DNA of 64,000 bases from Candidatus Flexicrinis proximus (GCA_016712885.1 JADJQF010000007.1:114548-178547), one strand, 5' to 3'. Shown: positions 43,456 through 53,715, counted from the first letter of the stretch. Program-made: numbers and translations. The notes: generated from the sequence alone by a model not told the origin.

Positions 43456-45251
43456 ATGTCTGTACTTCCGTTTCCATCATTTTTGGACGACATCAAGGAA
43501 AAAGGCCTGAAAAAGGCCGTCTTTGAAGGTGTCGACAATGTCATCGAACGCGTCACCGCGGGGATGAACATTCAGGACATCCGCGAAGCGCTGCGCGGCG
43601 AAACACCGACCCGTCGCCCCAACCCGCGCCTGCAGCCCCATGCTGACGGCTTCTGGCTGCACATGCGCCCGTCCTTCTTCCACCGCGATATGACCGGCCT
43701 CTACCCGACCTTCCGGTTGGGCTGGCTCTCGACCTATATGGTCGCCTTCGAGACGATCACCGGTATGATCCTGATGGTGTGGTACACGCCATCCCCGGAA
43801 ATCGCCTACGGCAACATGATCAACATGCTCGGCAATGTGCCGCTCGGCCAGCTGATGCGCGACCTGCACCGCCTCGGCGCGGAAGCCATGGTCCTGATTG
43901 TCGTGCTGCACATGCTCCGAACGTTCTTCACAGGAAGTTATAAAAGCCGAGGCAGTTTACGTGGTTCACCGGCGTCGTGCTGGCCTTCGCCACCCTCTTC
44001 CTCAGCTTCTCCGGCTATCTGCTCCCGTGGGATCAGCTCTCACTCTGGGCGGTCACCATCGGCGCCTCGATGATCGAAGCCACCCCGCCGAAAATCGTCG
44101 GCGATAATCTGAACCTGCTCATCCGCGGCGGCCCGGAAATGGGCGCCAACGGCGTGCTGCGCTTCTACCTGCTGCACGTCCTGCTCGTGCCTGCCGTGCT
44201 GTTCATCTTCACCGGCGTGCACTATTACAAGGTCATCGTCCACGGCCACTCGCTGCCGCCCAAGTCCGAGAATGTCGGCGAAGATACGGCTAAGCGCGTC
44301 CCGCTCGACAAGCGTGTCTACTTCATCCCCGACGTCCTGACCAGCGAACTCATGTGGATCGCCGTCACTACCCTCGTGATGATCGTCCTGTGCATCTGGT
44401 TCTATCACGCGCCGCTTGAAAACCATGCCGACCCGCAAATCACCCCGATCGGCACGACCGCGCCGTGGTATTTCCTCTGGATTCAGGGCGCGCTCAAGCT
44501 CGGCGACAAGGTCCTCTGGGGCGTTATCTTCCCCGGCGTCTATCTGGTCGGCCTGATGGTCATTCCTTACATCGATACGACCCCGAGCCGCCGTTATGCC
44601 GACCGCCGTTTCGCGCTGACGATGGGCCTCGCGCTCATGTCCTTCACGGTTGTTCTCAGCTACATGGGTCTGCCGGAATACGGCGTCGCCTCCTCGGCGG
44701 ACACCAAAGTCCTCCACGAGATGACCATGGAGCCGGCCCACAACCACATGGGCAAGCTGCTGCCGGTACCCTACGGCGAACTCGCCCCCGGCGCTTATAC
44801 CACCGCCCAGTTCGAAGGCGACAACCCGGACAGCGCGGCAAAAGAATTCGATGCGATGATCGCCGAAACCGGCATCCGCGCCGAACTCACCGCCGAATTG
44901 AATACCGCTCATCTGGCACAACAGTTCCAGGAGCTGCCATTCGTCGCCATTCCTGATGGGTCGCCGGCCCTGCACAGCGCCATGGAAGAGTTCCATCATC
45001 TGTTGTCGATCAACAGCCAGGAACTCCGCAATCCGCACGGCATCGTCATCGTGACCGATAACCAGACAGGACTCAAGCGCCTCGATGTGCTGATCCAGTG
45101 GGAAGAAGTCGAACTCGATGCGACCGGCGGCGTCGTGCTGGATACAGACGGTAATCCGATCCCGGTACTGGACGAAGATGGGTTGCCGGTCTATCGCTGG
45201 CACGCCGCCCATATCTTCATCCATGAGAACAGCGCCTACTTCCAAAACTAA
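43456..45251 (+). CDS. Cytochrome b (bc-type complex) with C-terminal extension; frameshifted
   Basis: Two frames join at an AAAA run (43942-43945); adding one A gives the expected GSYKKPRQFTWFTGVV, so a single-base deletion, probably an error, breaks one gene. Haem ligands: HRLGAEAMVLIVVLH (His pair 14 apart) and HVLLVPAVLFIFTGVH (15 apart, as in b6f-type). The helical core continues through VYFIPDVLTSELMW and YLVGLMVIPYID. The Qo motif usually PEWY reads APWY, so the glutamate is absent. After the last helix (ending about 44,670) a soluble tail of about 180 residues follows, without CxxCH, ending HIFIHENSAYFQN. It lies between Rieske and a dihaem cytochrome c. Confidence 0.88.
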
Positions 45252-45263
45252 GGACTTTCGCCC

Positions 45264-46505
45264 ATGCATCGGATGTTGATTGAGCGGATCGAAAACCGCA
45301 TTTTGGTCGGGATCATTGCCTTCGTAGGCATCATGGTTCTGGTCGGGTGGGTGGCGATCAACGAAAACGCGCGCATGGCTTCTTTCACGCGCCAGTACAA
45401 TGCACGCTCCGTCGAGCGCGGCGGGGGGCTCTTCGCCGCCAACTGCTCGACCTGTCACGGCGCCGATGGTCTGGGCATCAACGGGCGCGCTCCGGGGCTG
45501 AATAACCCCGCCTTGTTCGGCCACGATTTCCTCGTCTCCTGGAACGATCAGATTGCTGCCCTCAACAAGCAGATCGACCAGCTCAACGAGGAAAAGGCGG
45601 CGCTTCAGGCCGAATTGGCCGGCGATGGCGTCACTGAACGCCGCAAGACCGCCATCGAAGCGCGCATCGGTGAAATCGACCTCGACCTGGCCGATCAGGC
45701 CCGCCTTGATGAGATCGCGCGCCTCACTGCTGAACGCGCGTCAGTCATCGGCTCGATGACCGCTGCCGTTGACCTGAACTACAACCCCGAACAGCCGAAT
45801 CGGCTGGCTCAGGTCGGCTGGGGCGGCACCCTCAACGCCTACATCGTGACGACCCTCATCCATGGCCGTCCGACCAGCATCAGCTACTGGCCTGGCCCGA
45901 TGGTCAGCTGGAGCAACCGCTCCGGCGGCCCGCTCCGTGACGACCAGATTCAGGATGTCGCCAACTACATCCAGAACTGGGATAAGGGTAGTGACTGGAC
46001 GCTCGAAGACCTGCTCTCGGTGAAACAGTTCCCCATCATCCCCGGTGAGGGTGGTGGTGAGGCCAGTGCCGAAGCTGTCGGCGGCGATGTCGATACCGCC
46101 TTCGCAGCCGTCTCCGCCCTCGTCGGCGATCCGGTGCGCGGCCAGGCGCTCTACGAAAACAAAGAACGTTCGCAGCGCGCTAACCGTCTCGGCTGTTCTG
46201 GCTGCCATTACGGCGGCCTGCAAGGCCCGACTTACGACGGCATCTGGCCGCGGATCCTGGATGAAGTCGCCACCAATGCGGCACTCTCCGGCTACACGCC
46301 CGAATACTATGTCGTCGAGAGCATTCTCGCCTCTGGTAACTTCGTCGTCGAAGGCTGGAATGCCGGCGTCATGCCTGGCGACTTCGGCCAGCGCATGAGC
46401 GCGCAGGATGTCGCCGATATCCTCGAGTTCATCAAAGCCAGCGATCCGTCCTATATCCCTCCCGTACAGCCTGAACCGGCAGCGGAAGCCACCGCCACGC
46501 CTTAA
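45264..46505 (+). CDS. Membrane-anchored dihaem cytochrome c of the bc-type complex
   Basis: 413 residues. One N-terminal membrane anchor (about 13-30, ILVGIIAFVGIMVLVGWVAI) precedes two c-type haem sites, CSTCHG (residues about 61-66) and CSGCHY (about 312-317). Between the first CxxCH and the rest of its domain is an insertion of about 70 residues with heptad character (IAALNKQIDQLNEEKAALQA and onward), a probable coiled coil. The possible distal methionines lie in GPMVSW and AGVMPGDFGQRM. It starts 12 bp after cytochrome b and ends before a strong terminator, so it is the last operon gene. It should accept electrons from the Rieske protein. Confidence 0.9.
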   Translation: MHRMLIERIENRILVGIIAFVGIMVLVGWVAINENARMASFTRQYNARSVERGGGLFAANCSTCHGADGLGINGRAPGLNNPALFGHDFLVSWNDQIAALNKQIDQLNEEKAALQAELAGDGVTERRKTAIEARIGEIDLDLADQARLDEIARLTAERASVIGSMTAAVDLNYNPEQPNRLAQVGWGGTLNAYIVTTLIHGRPTSISYWPGPMVSWSNRSGGPLRDDQIQDVANYIQNWDKGSDWTLEDLLSVKQFPIIPGEGGGEASAEAVGGDVDTAFAAVSALVGDPVRGQALYENKERSQRANRLGCSGCHYGGLQGPTYDGIWPRILDEVATNAALSGYTPEYYVVESILASGNFVVEGWNAGVMPGDFGQRMSAQDVADILEFIKASDPSYIPPVQPEPAAEATATP

Positions 46506-46532
46506 GGCGCTTCGGGATCACCAACCCACTGG

Positions 46533-46568
46533 AAAAGCCCCTGAGCAAGACAGCTCTGGGGCTTTTTT
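46533..46568 (+). terminator. Rho-independent terminator of the bc-complex operon
   Basis: Long stem AAAAGCCCC-GAGC paired with GCTC-GGGGCTTTT (one mismatch), 6 nt loop and six terminal T residues; 27 bp after the stop. Confidence 0.9.
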
Positions 46569-46640
46569 CATGGGCCAAGCGTAGTTATCGCGGCATTCTA
46601 TTGGGTCGTCGGCGGACGTATAATCTCCACAATGAATCGC

Positions 46641-46838
46641 GTAGCGTATCGTTTGTTATGGGTAATTTGGGGTTTCACCCCAAACCCCAGCAGGGATTTG
46701 CATCCCTGCACCCTTCATCTGCCGTTAGCTTCGCAGGCGAAGCCAACTGCTATAAGGGTGTCCAGAGGGCGCAAGCCCTTTGGTGGAGGTGCGGAGGCAA
46801 AGCCTCTGCACGCCCTACCCATAACTCACAGTAGCGTA
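46641..46838 (+). repeat. Multi-hairpin interspersed repeat, copy R7 (with flanking direct repeats)
   Basis: Perfect inverted ends GTTATGGGTA (46655-46664) and TACCCATAAC (46816-46825). Inside: GGGGT-TTC-ACCCC, GCAGGGAT-TTGC-ATCCCTGC, a central stem on GTTAGCTTCGC / GCGAAGCCAAC, GAGGGC-GCAA-GCCCTTT and GCGGAGGC-AAA-GCCTCTGC. GTAGCGTA is directly repeated outside both ends (46641 and 46831), like an 8 bp target-site duplication. Subtype II. The rest of 46506-46947 holds the operon terminator and nothing else recognisable. Confidence 0.87.
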
Positions 46839-46947
46839 AGGTATCGGCGGTCTTGTGCGGGCTCCGTCCAATCCTCAGGTGTCCGATCTTGTGACTCCTC
46901 TGGGGCGCGGATCCGCCAGACAATAACCGAACATTGAAGGAATTACC

Positions 46948-47627
46948 GTGCGAACCCTACTTGCTCTTGCCGTAGCCATGCTGCTCACGGTCACCATTTC
47001 CGCGCAAAGAACCCCTGTTCCCGAGCCTGACCCGCTTCGCTGCACGCCCGAAGGCCTGCGCGACTACTACACCGGGCTCGTCGGCGAAGGCAAGATCGCG
47101 CTCGACAGCCCTTCCTCCGACATCGAAGTCTCGTCCGAAGTGCTCGGTATCCTCTACGACGCCGGCAAGTCCCTGCAGGAGCGCATGCTCCTCTGCGGCT
47201 ACATCCCGGACGACATCGCCTCGCTGCCCATCGGCGAAGACGCCACCCTTGAGCGCGTGCTGGAAGTCCTCGACACCCTCAGCGCCGATCCGCTCCGCGG
47301 CCAGCTCCTCTATCTCGGACAGGATCGCAGCAGTCAAAATCAGACCCTCGGCTGCTCCGGCTGCCACGAGTCGGTCAATCCCATCGGGCCGACCACCGAA
47401 GGCACCTGGACGCGTTGGGACGAACAGTATCGCCTTGCTCCCGGAATTTGCCTGAACAGTCTTTCGCCTATTTCGCCGCCGAATCGATCCTGCATCCCAA
47501 CGCCCACGTGGAACCGCCTTTCCTCGAAAACATCATGCCGCCGATCTATACCTCGGCGCTCGGCTTCCAGGACCTCGCCGATATCATCGCCTTTCTGGAA
47601 AGTCAGGATCAGCTGCTGGAGGATTGA
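46948..47627 (+). CDS. Monohaem cytochrome c-like protein; frameshifted
   Basis: GTG start at 46948 with AAGGAA upstream, then a signal peptide (MRTLLALAVAMLLTVTISAQ). One haem motif CSGCHE lies near residue 132 (QNQTLGCSGCHESVNP). The frame breaks at 47443-47444 in CCCGG; one extra G restores continuity into NLPEQSFAYFAAESILHPN, LENIMPPIYTSALGFQDLA and a proper stop at 47627. The corrected protein has about 226 residues. The second half resembles the second haem domain of the dihaem cytochrome upstream (sites like ILASG and MPGDFG), so it may be an alternative electron acceptor of the same complex. Confidence 0.75.
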
Positions 47628-47800
47628 CCCTCGCGCCGCCAATCTTGCATGTCTCGGATTCGCGATTCTGAGCGTATACTCGAGTTGTCCCGGCGAATAG
47701 ACTCACACTCTTAACTTGTCCGCCCTACGCGAACACGGGTCGTGTGTGATATGATGCCCGGCTGCATAACACCAAAGACAGTGACAAGAGGACTCCGTAG

Positions 47801-49658
47801 GTGACTAGCACCCGGAACGATATTCGTAACGTCGCCATCATCGCCCACGTCGATCATGGCAAAACTACCCTCGTGGACGGTATGTTGAAACAGGCGCACG
47901 TCTTCCGCGACGCAACTGCGGCAGGCGCGGCGGGAGAACGCATTCTCGACAGCAACGCCCTCGAACGCGAGCGCGGCATCACTATCTTGGCCAAGAACAC
48001 CGCCGTCACCTGGCATGACACCAAGATCAATATCGTCGATACCCCCGGCCATGCCGACTTCGGCGGCGAGGTCGAGCGCGTCCTGAACATGGTCGACGGC
48101 GCGCTGCTCCTGATCGACGCGGTCGAAGGCCCCATGCCCCAGACCCGCTTCGTGCTGCGCAAGGCGCTCGGCCTCGGCCTGCGCGTCATCGTCGTCATCA
48201 ACAAGATCGACCGCCCCCACGCCCGTCTCGATGAAGCCCTGAACGATACCTTCGATCTCTTCATCGAATTAGGCGCGACCGATCATCAGGCTGATTTTCC
48301 GGTCGTCTACGCCATCGGCCTCGAAGGTCGTGCCGGCCATACGCCCACCACCGTCGGCGATGACCTGACCGCCCTGTTCGAGACCATCGTCGAACACGTG
48401 CCTGCCCCGGAAATTGACGACGACCAGCCCGCCCGGATGCTCGTGACCACCCTCGAATACGACAACTTCAAGGGCCAGATCGCCATTGGCCGCCTGCGTT
48501 CCGGCACCCTGCGTAAGGGCCAGAACATCGCGCGCATCACCCCCACCGGGCACAAGACCACCGCCAAGCTCGAATACCTCTTCACCTTCCACAACCTTGC
48601 CAAGCAGGAAGTCAACGAGCTGCACGCCGGGGACATCGTGGCCTTGAGCGGCTTCGAATCCCTCCAGATCAGCGATACCCTGGGCGATGTCGAGATGACC
48701 GAAGGCCTGCCGCCGATTCTGGTCGAAGAGCCGACCGTCCGCATGACTTTTGGCGTCAATACCTCCCCGTTCGCCGGTCGCGATGGCAAAGTTGGGCAGG
48801 GCACGTCGCGACGCCTGCGCGAACGCCTCTTTAACGAAGTGCGCCAGAACGTCGCGCTGCGCGTCGAAGACGGTGATCAGCCCGACCGCTTTGTCGTCAG
48901 CGGCCGCGGTGAGCTGCACCTCGGCATCCTGATCGAAACCATGCGCCGCGAAGGCTATGAGTTTGAAGTCAGCAAGCCGGAAGTCATCTTCCGCCCTGAC
49001 GAAGAAACCGGCGAAATCCTGAGCCCGTCGAGGACGTCCACATCGAAGTCGCCGACGATACCACCGGCGTCGTCTTCGAGATGATGGGTCGCGCCGCGGC
49101 GAAATGCTCGATATGTACAGCGAGAACGGCACAACCTTCATCATCTACCGTGCCCCGACCCGCTTCCTGCTCGGTCTGCAAAGCCAGTTCATGCGCTCGA
49201 CTAGCGGCATGGGCCAGCTTCACACCCTGTTCTACGGGTATCAGCCCCTCGTGCAGGCGCTCCCCCCGCAGCGTGAGTTCGGCAGCCTGGTGGCCGACAG
49301 CCTCGGCGTGACCACGCCTTACGCGCTGGTCGGTCTCCAGCAGCGCGGCACCTTCTTCATCGACGCTCAGGTCGATGTCTACGAAGGCATGGTCGTCGGT
49401 GAGCACATCCGCCCCGAAGACCTCAGTATCAATGTCGTCCGCGCCAAGCACCTGACGAACTTCCGCGCCAAGCCCAGCGAAACCTCCGCCGGCCTCATTC
49501 CGCCGCGCCGCATGAGCCTCGACGATTGGATCGCGTTCATGGACGACGACGAGCTGCTCGAAGTCACGCCGCTGAACCTGCGACTCCGCAAGCGCATCCT
49601 CAACAGCGAGACGCGCCAGAAGACCGAGAAGGCCCGGCGTAAGCTGGTCGAGGCCTAA
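47801..49658 (+). CDS. typA: Translational GTPase TypA/BipA; two frameshifts
   Basis: GTG start at 47801, AAGAGG upstream. G1 AHVDHGKTTLVD, G2 ERERGITILAKNT, G3 DTPGHADFGGE and G4 NKID are all present; domain II and the EF-G-like domain follow (GRGELHLGILIETMRREGYE). The frame breaks at about 49020 (CCTGAGCCC; one more G gives EILEPVEDVHIEV) and again at about 49087-49100 (GGTCGCGCCGCGG). It resumes as EMLDMYSENGTTFIIYRAPT to the C-terminal domain. Full length after repair is about 618 residues, normal for TypA, a ribosome-associated GTPase in stress and 50S assembly. The breaks look like missing bases. Confidence 0.9.
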
Positions 49659-49708
49659 GCAGAAGCGGCCAGCCAACAGCGGCCAGCTTCCAGCACACAC
49701 ACAGCCAG

Positions 49709-49735
49709 GCCCCTCGTGAATGCGAGGGGCTTTTC
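49709..49735 (+). terminator. Rho-independent terminator of typA
   Basis: Stem GCCCCTCG/CGAGGGGC with a TGAATG loop and TTTT, 50 bp after the stop. Confidence 0.85.
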
Positions 49736-50172
49736 GTTACCCCCCAAGAACGTCCGTGTGTACACCTCCTTACGACTGTGCTTATAGTTGGGAACGAGTC
49801 GCCGCGCCAAATGCGTTTTGACGCAAATTCGATTCCGGATCGTACGATTTGCGAAATACCTGCGACACAGTATGCATTCAGCGCAAAGGCGTTGAAAAGC
49901 TGCTGATCAGCACATTATTTTCGCGAAAACCGCACACGAAATCGGCACTCAGGTATGCAGCAGCCTCCGGCGGCGAACTCGCGCGCTGTAACCTTCTTTT
50001 CGGATTGAACTGTCATACTTAAAACAGGATACACCATTTTGAGTGGGAGTCAGAAACAAATGTTCGAACATTTGTTCGAACACGTGTTCTTGTATGTTTT
50101 GAGGGAAAAACCTAACAACTTGCCCGACATAGCCGGACTTCTGAATCCGGACTTGGAATACTACAGCAACAG
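49736..50172. other. AT-richer gap between convergent genes, holding LexA-like boxes and a possible small ORF
   Basis: Composition drops in GC compared with the neighbours. No gene over 60 codons with a start signal is seen. A 40-codon minus-strand frame (49915-50037), with a CC...C cluster and just downstream of the boxes, is the only candidate and lacks a clear ribosome binding site. A plus-strand frame over 50039-50341 is antisense to the DUF4230 gene and contains the boxes, so I do not call it. Confidence 0.4.
50054..50089. promoter_or_regulatory. Three tandem GAAC-N4-GTTC boxes, LexA (SOS)-like operators
   Basis: Exactly abutting 12 bp units: AAACAAATGTTC (50054-50065), GAACATTTGTTC (50066-50077) and GAACACGTGTTC (50078-50089). 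Two are perfect GAAC-N4-GTTC palindromes; with its flanks the last reads CGAACACGTGTTCT, one base off the Gram-positive SOS box. Green non-sulfur bacteria are reported to use this LexA motif. The controlled transcript is not evident. Confidence 0.6.
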
Positions 50173-50964
50173 TTACGGCTTAAACCAAAGGCCAGAGCTT
50201 GCTTCGTACTGCCATATTCCTGGTGGGTTCGGATTACACGATACAGGAAGTACCTCGCCGGACGGAAGAAACTCTATGACAACGTTTTTACCCGTTAGCG
50301 CACGTATGAAATTCGAAATTACCACTTCCGCCTGCTGTTGAGCATCATTCAAGAAGCCACCCTCAATAGCATCGTCTCGGAACTCATTGACCGCAACATA
50401 ACTCGCAAGTCTTCTCATCTCATCAAAATCCATCGGACATGCGATGGTCGCGCCCCAAGTGTTGTACTGCTGTGTCGTCACAGGATCAATGTAGCAACCA
50501 GTTAGGCGCGCTGCGGGGAGCGTAACAAAGTAGGTATCTGTCTCTTCATCCAACCTTATGTTCTCTTCGGTAATTGAGGCAAGATCAACGCCGCCCTCGA
50601 TTGTGCCTTGAGCCACGTGATTGGCTCCTATTCGGCAGATGTTTACGGCTCCATAGCGGGTAACAATTTCAATCCCGGCTTTGGCAACCTCCACTCGAAG
50701 CGTCACAAGCTGCCCGAGTGTTTTGATACTTTGAAACATTGTCTGGGTAGTGGTGATTTGAGAGCTTGGGTTCCTAATGGCTAATCCACTAACCCAACCT
50801 CTCAGGAGCTCGGGGATTCCAATTGCAAAGCAGATGAGCACGGCGCTGACGATCAGCGCCAGAGAAATTAGGGGTTTGGCAGAGAGTCCATCGAAACGAC
50901 GAGCTAAACCGGCACGCTTTTCGATTGGCGAGTCATCTTGGGAATTCTGACGGTCGCTATCCAT
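50173..50964 (-). CDS. DUF4230 domain protein
   Basis: 263 residues. Residues 1-32 are polar; one membrane segment follows (about 33-52, LISLALIVSAVLICFAIGIP), then an extracytoplasmic DUF4230 domain: SIKTLGQLVTLRVEVAKAGI, GTIEGGVDLASITEENIRLD and TYFVTLPAARLTGCYIDP. The family is widespread and has no known function. Codon use and GC content are visibly lower than in the genes on both sides, suggesting different ancestry. The start has only a weak ribosome binding site. It converges with typA. Confidence 0.82.
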   Translation of the reverse strand: MDSDRQNSQDDSPIEKRAGLARRFDGLSAKPLISLALIVSAVLICFAIGIPELLRGWVSGLAIRNPSSQITTTQTMFQSIKTLGQLVTLRVEVAKAGIEIVTRYGAVNICRIGANHVAQGTIEGGVDLASITEENIRLDEETDTYFVTLPAARLTGCYIDPVTTQQYNTWGATIACPMDFDEMRRLASYVAVNEFRDDAIEGGFLNDAQQQAEVVISNFIRALTGKNVVIEFLPSGEVLPVSCNPNPPGIWQYEASSGLWFKP

Positions 50965-51076
50965 TTGGAAGATTCCTGAAATAAGGCTTTCAGGCGACTA
51001 TTATAGTGCAGATCAGGCACCATAACTATTTCCGCTGCTATCTACTGGCCGCTGGCCGCACTTCGCTAATCGCTTC

Positions 51077-52575
51077 CTACGGTGTTGGCGTCGCCTGCCC
51101 CACCAGCAGCGGCTGCATGTCCGGCCCGGCAATCACCAGGATGTCGGCGCTGACAAGGCCGTCGATGCCGGCCTCGATCCGGTCTTCCGGGATGCCCAGG
51201 ATCGCCGCCAGATAGCGCGCCGTCCAGCGCTTGCCGGTGTAATCGCGAATGCAGGTCGGACGTTGTCCGGGACCGGCAGGTTGCCGACCGACGGCTCGAC
51301 GCGCGAGACCTGCTGGCTGATCAGCCAGTCGCGGGTCTGCCCTGCCAGTCCGCCGATGTCCGTGCCGTTGTAGACGCTGATCCGCGCGCCTTCGTTCTCG
51401 GCCAGCGTGCGCAGCTCGGCCACTGTCCGCTGCGGCTGCGGGTTGAACACGTCCTGAATCAGGCCGCGCACCGCGCCGATATTCGGCACCAGTACGTCGG
51501 CGCCGGTCGGGTCTTTGGCGAAGCTGACGTAGCGGTTATCGATCACGCCGCTGGTGATCTGGTCGCGTGGGATCTCACCGGCCAGTCGCGCCAGCGCGAT
51601 CAGTTCTTCCAGCGTCAAGTCGGTCTTGATGCTGCTGATCAACGCGTTATACAGCGCCGGGACCTGGGTGATGAAATTGGCGATCCCGCCCAGGCTCAGG
51701 AATTCCGCCTGCGCCGCTTTCAGCACTTCCTGCTGGCGCCGCGCGCGGTCAAAGTCGCCGCCGGCGGTCTTGCGGGTACGCGCATATTGCAGCAGGTGGG
51801 TCGCGTCCAGCCGCTGGCATCCCGGCTCGAAATGCACGTGGATCATGCCGTATCCGGCATCGGGATAGGTCGGATCATCAATGACTTCCGTCGGGCAGAC
51901 CTCGATCCCGCCCGGCGCCAGCGTGTCGACCAGCGTGACGAACACGTCGAAGTTGATGCGCACGTAATTGTCGACGCGGATGCCGAAGGTCTGGCGGATG
52001 GTTTCCGCGGCCAGCGCCAGGCCGCCGCCGCCGGGATAATCGTCGATGTCTCCCAGGTAATTCGCCGTATTGATCCGCTGGTTCTGCGAATAGCCCGGGA
52101 TGCTCACGTACATATCGCGTGGAATGCTCAGCAGTCCAACCCGTTTGCGCGCCGGGTCGACGTTGATCAGCATGATCGTGTCGCTGCGGAAGGCCGTCTC
52201 CGTATCGACCGCCGTGCGTTGGTCGATCCCCAGCAGCAGGATCGTCTTGCGGCTCGGGTCCTGAAGTTCGGGGATACCCGCCATCGGATCGAGCGTCGGC
52301 TCGACCGTCGGCGGCGCGGGGGTAAACGTCACACCCGGCTCCGGCGTATTCGTCGGGGCGGGCGTCGGCGTGCTGGTCGGCTCCGGCGTTGCCGTATTCG
52401 TCGGCTGCTGCTGTTGGAAGACATCGAACGAAATCGCGGCCGTATCGATGCCGCTGTCACCCGCATCGACGGCGAACTGGCGCGCCGCGCCATACGCCAC
52501 CACCGAGCACAACACCGTCGCGCCGACCAGTGCCAGCACGCTTACGACAAACAGCCAACCGGGGACATTCCGCAT
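51077..52575 (-). CDS. LytR-CpsA-Psr (LCP) family protein with LytR_C domain; frameshifted near the end
   Basis: One N-terminal membrane segment (residues 8-30), a Pro/Thr linker (PTNTATPEPTSTPTPAPTNT), then the LCP catalytic domain: ILLLGIDQR, FRSDTIMLINVDPARKRVGL, LSIPRDMYVSIPGY, RINTANYLGD and LLQYARTRKTAGGDFDRARR. A LytR_C domain begins at ARISVYNGTDIGGLAGQTRD. The frame breaks at about 51254; adding one C gives CIRDYTGKRWTARYLAAILG and a stop at 51077. LCP enzymes transfer undecaprenyl-linked glycopolymers to peptidoglycan. It is monocistronic and divergent from nothing obvious; the kinase gene upstream is on the same strand. Confidence 0.88.
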
Positions 52576-52693
52576 GAAATTCGCCTTAAACCTACTGACT
52601 CACGCGGCATTGTATCATAGCCGCGTTTTCAGTGATCAGTCCTCAGTTGCCAGTCGTCGGGCAAGCGTTGAACAAGCCGCCGGACGCTGCCGT

Positions 52694-53678
52694 TCACAGC
52701 GCCCCCGTCTCAAGGAATCCCGCCAGCCGGGCCGCGCGCTCGGCCAGTATCGACTCGGCTTTGCCGCGGTAGGCCGGATGCTCACGGTGCGCCGCCACCC
52801 ACCGGCACGAGGCCACATAGCGTCCCGCCACCAGCGTTTCAAGCTCGCCGTACAGCCCGTCCGCCAGCCGCCGCACAGCCGTATATCCCTCCCACAGCGC
52901 CGCCTTGAGTTCGTCGTAGGCGGGGTTCGGCTTGAGGAACAGCAGCAGCGGCGCCAGGTCGTAGAGAGTGTAGCCATAGCCGCAGTCATCGAAGTCCAGC
53001 ACGCGCGGCGCATCCGGCGCGGCAAACAACAGGTTATCCGGCTTGAGGTCGCCGTGAATCATCCCAAACTGTCCGCTCAGCGCATCGAGCCGGTCGAACA
53101 CGCCCTGCACGCGCGCCGTCACCCCTCCAGCGTGGCGCGGTGCGGGATGAGCAGTGCCTCGCCTTCGCTGTCCGACGCGTAGGGCGAATTCGCGCCGAAC
53201 AGCCCGTCAAATCCAGCCGGGGCCGCGTCAGTCCGGATGCGGCCGCTGCATCGTGTATCCGCGCTGCCGCACGGCCAACCGCCGCGGCATGCCTGGGGGT
53301 ATAGTCCGTGGCCGCCGTCTCCGCGCCATCCAGGAATTCGGTCAGCGTGCAGATCATCTCCGGCACCCCGTCAACCTTGACCGGCAGCGGCACGCGGATC
53401 ACGCTCGGCACCGGCAGTCCTGCCCGCCGCAGCGCGCTCATCCACTGCATCTCGCCGTCGATCACCTCGCGGGGCTTCCGCTCCGGCCAGTTCACGCGCA
53501 GGATATGCCGCATCGCCATCGACGATTTCGGGTACGTCACGCTGAACACCGCGTTGCTGCGCAGGCTGATCAGCTCCAATACGCCGTAATTATTACGGTG
53601 CCAGGCGAAGAACGCCTTCTGTGCCGCCTCGGTGAAGAGCGCGCGCTGCTGTTCGGAAGAGAGTTGATCGAATCCCAT
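52694..53678 (-). CDS. APH/choline-kinase-fold phosphotransferase; two frameshifts
   Basis: The N-terminal part (from 53678) has FSVTYPKSSMAMRHILRVNW and MICTLTEFLDGAETAATDY, as in APH-family kinases. The catalytic loop and metal site appear in another frame: MIHGDLKPDNLLF and RVLDFDDCGYG. The pieces join if one base is added at each of two C runs (53203-53205 and 53122-53125, plus strand), giving about 327 residues. Members phosphorylate hydroxyls of aminoglycosides, homoserine or sugars; this branch, with SEQ-rich N-terminus and Trp-rich lobe, looks like a general small-molecule kinase, not a resistance gene. Substrate unknown. Confidence 0.8.
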
Positions 53679-53715
53679 TTATATAAGTTAACCCGTGGCA
53701 TCATGACTTTAGTAT

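Noticed and set aside
43930..43960. Programmed ribosomal frameshift in cytochrome b
   Set aside because: The site (TAT AAA AGC) is not a usable -1 slippery heptamer, and many other genes nearby show similar one-base homopolymer losses, so an error is more likely.
50039..50341. Plus-strand 100-codon open frame
   Set aside because: It overlaps the DUF4230 gene in antisense and contains the LexA-like boxes; no domain or start signal supports it.
53034..53678. Two separate genes for the kinase halves
   Set aside because: The N-lobe and the catalytic lobe are each incomplete and join exactly when one base is restored at two C runs.
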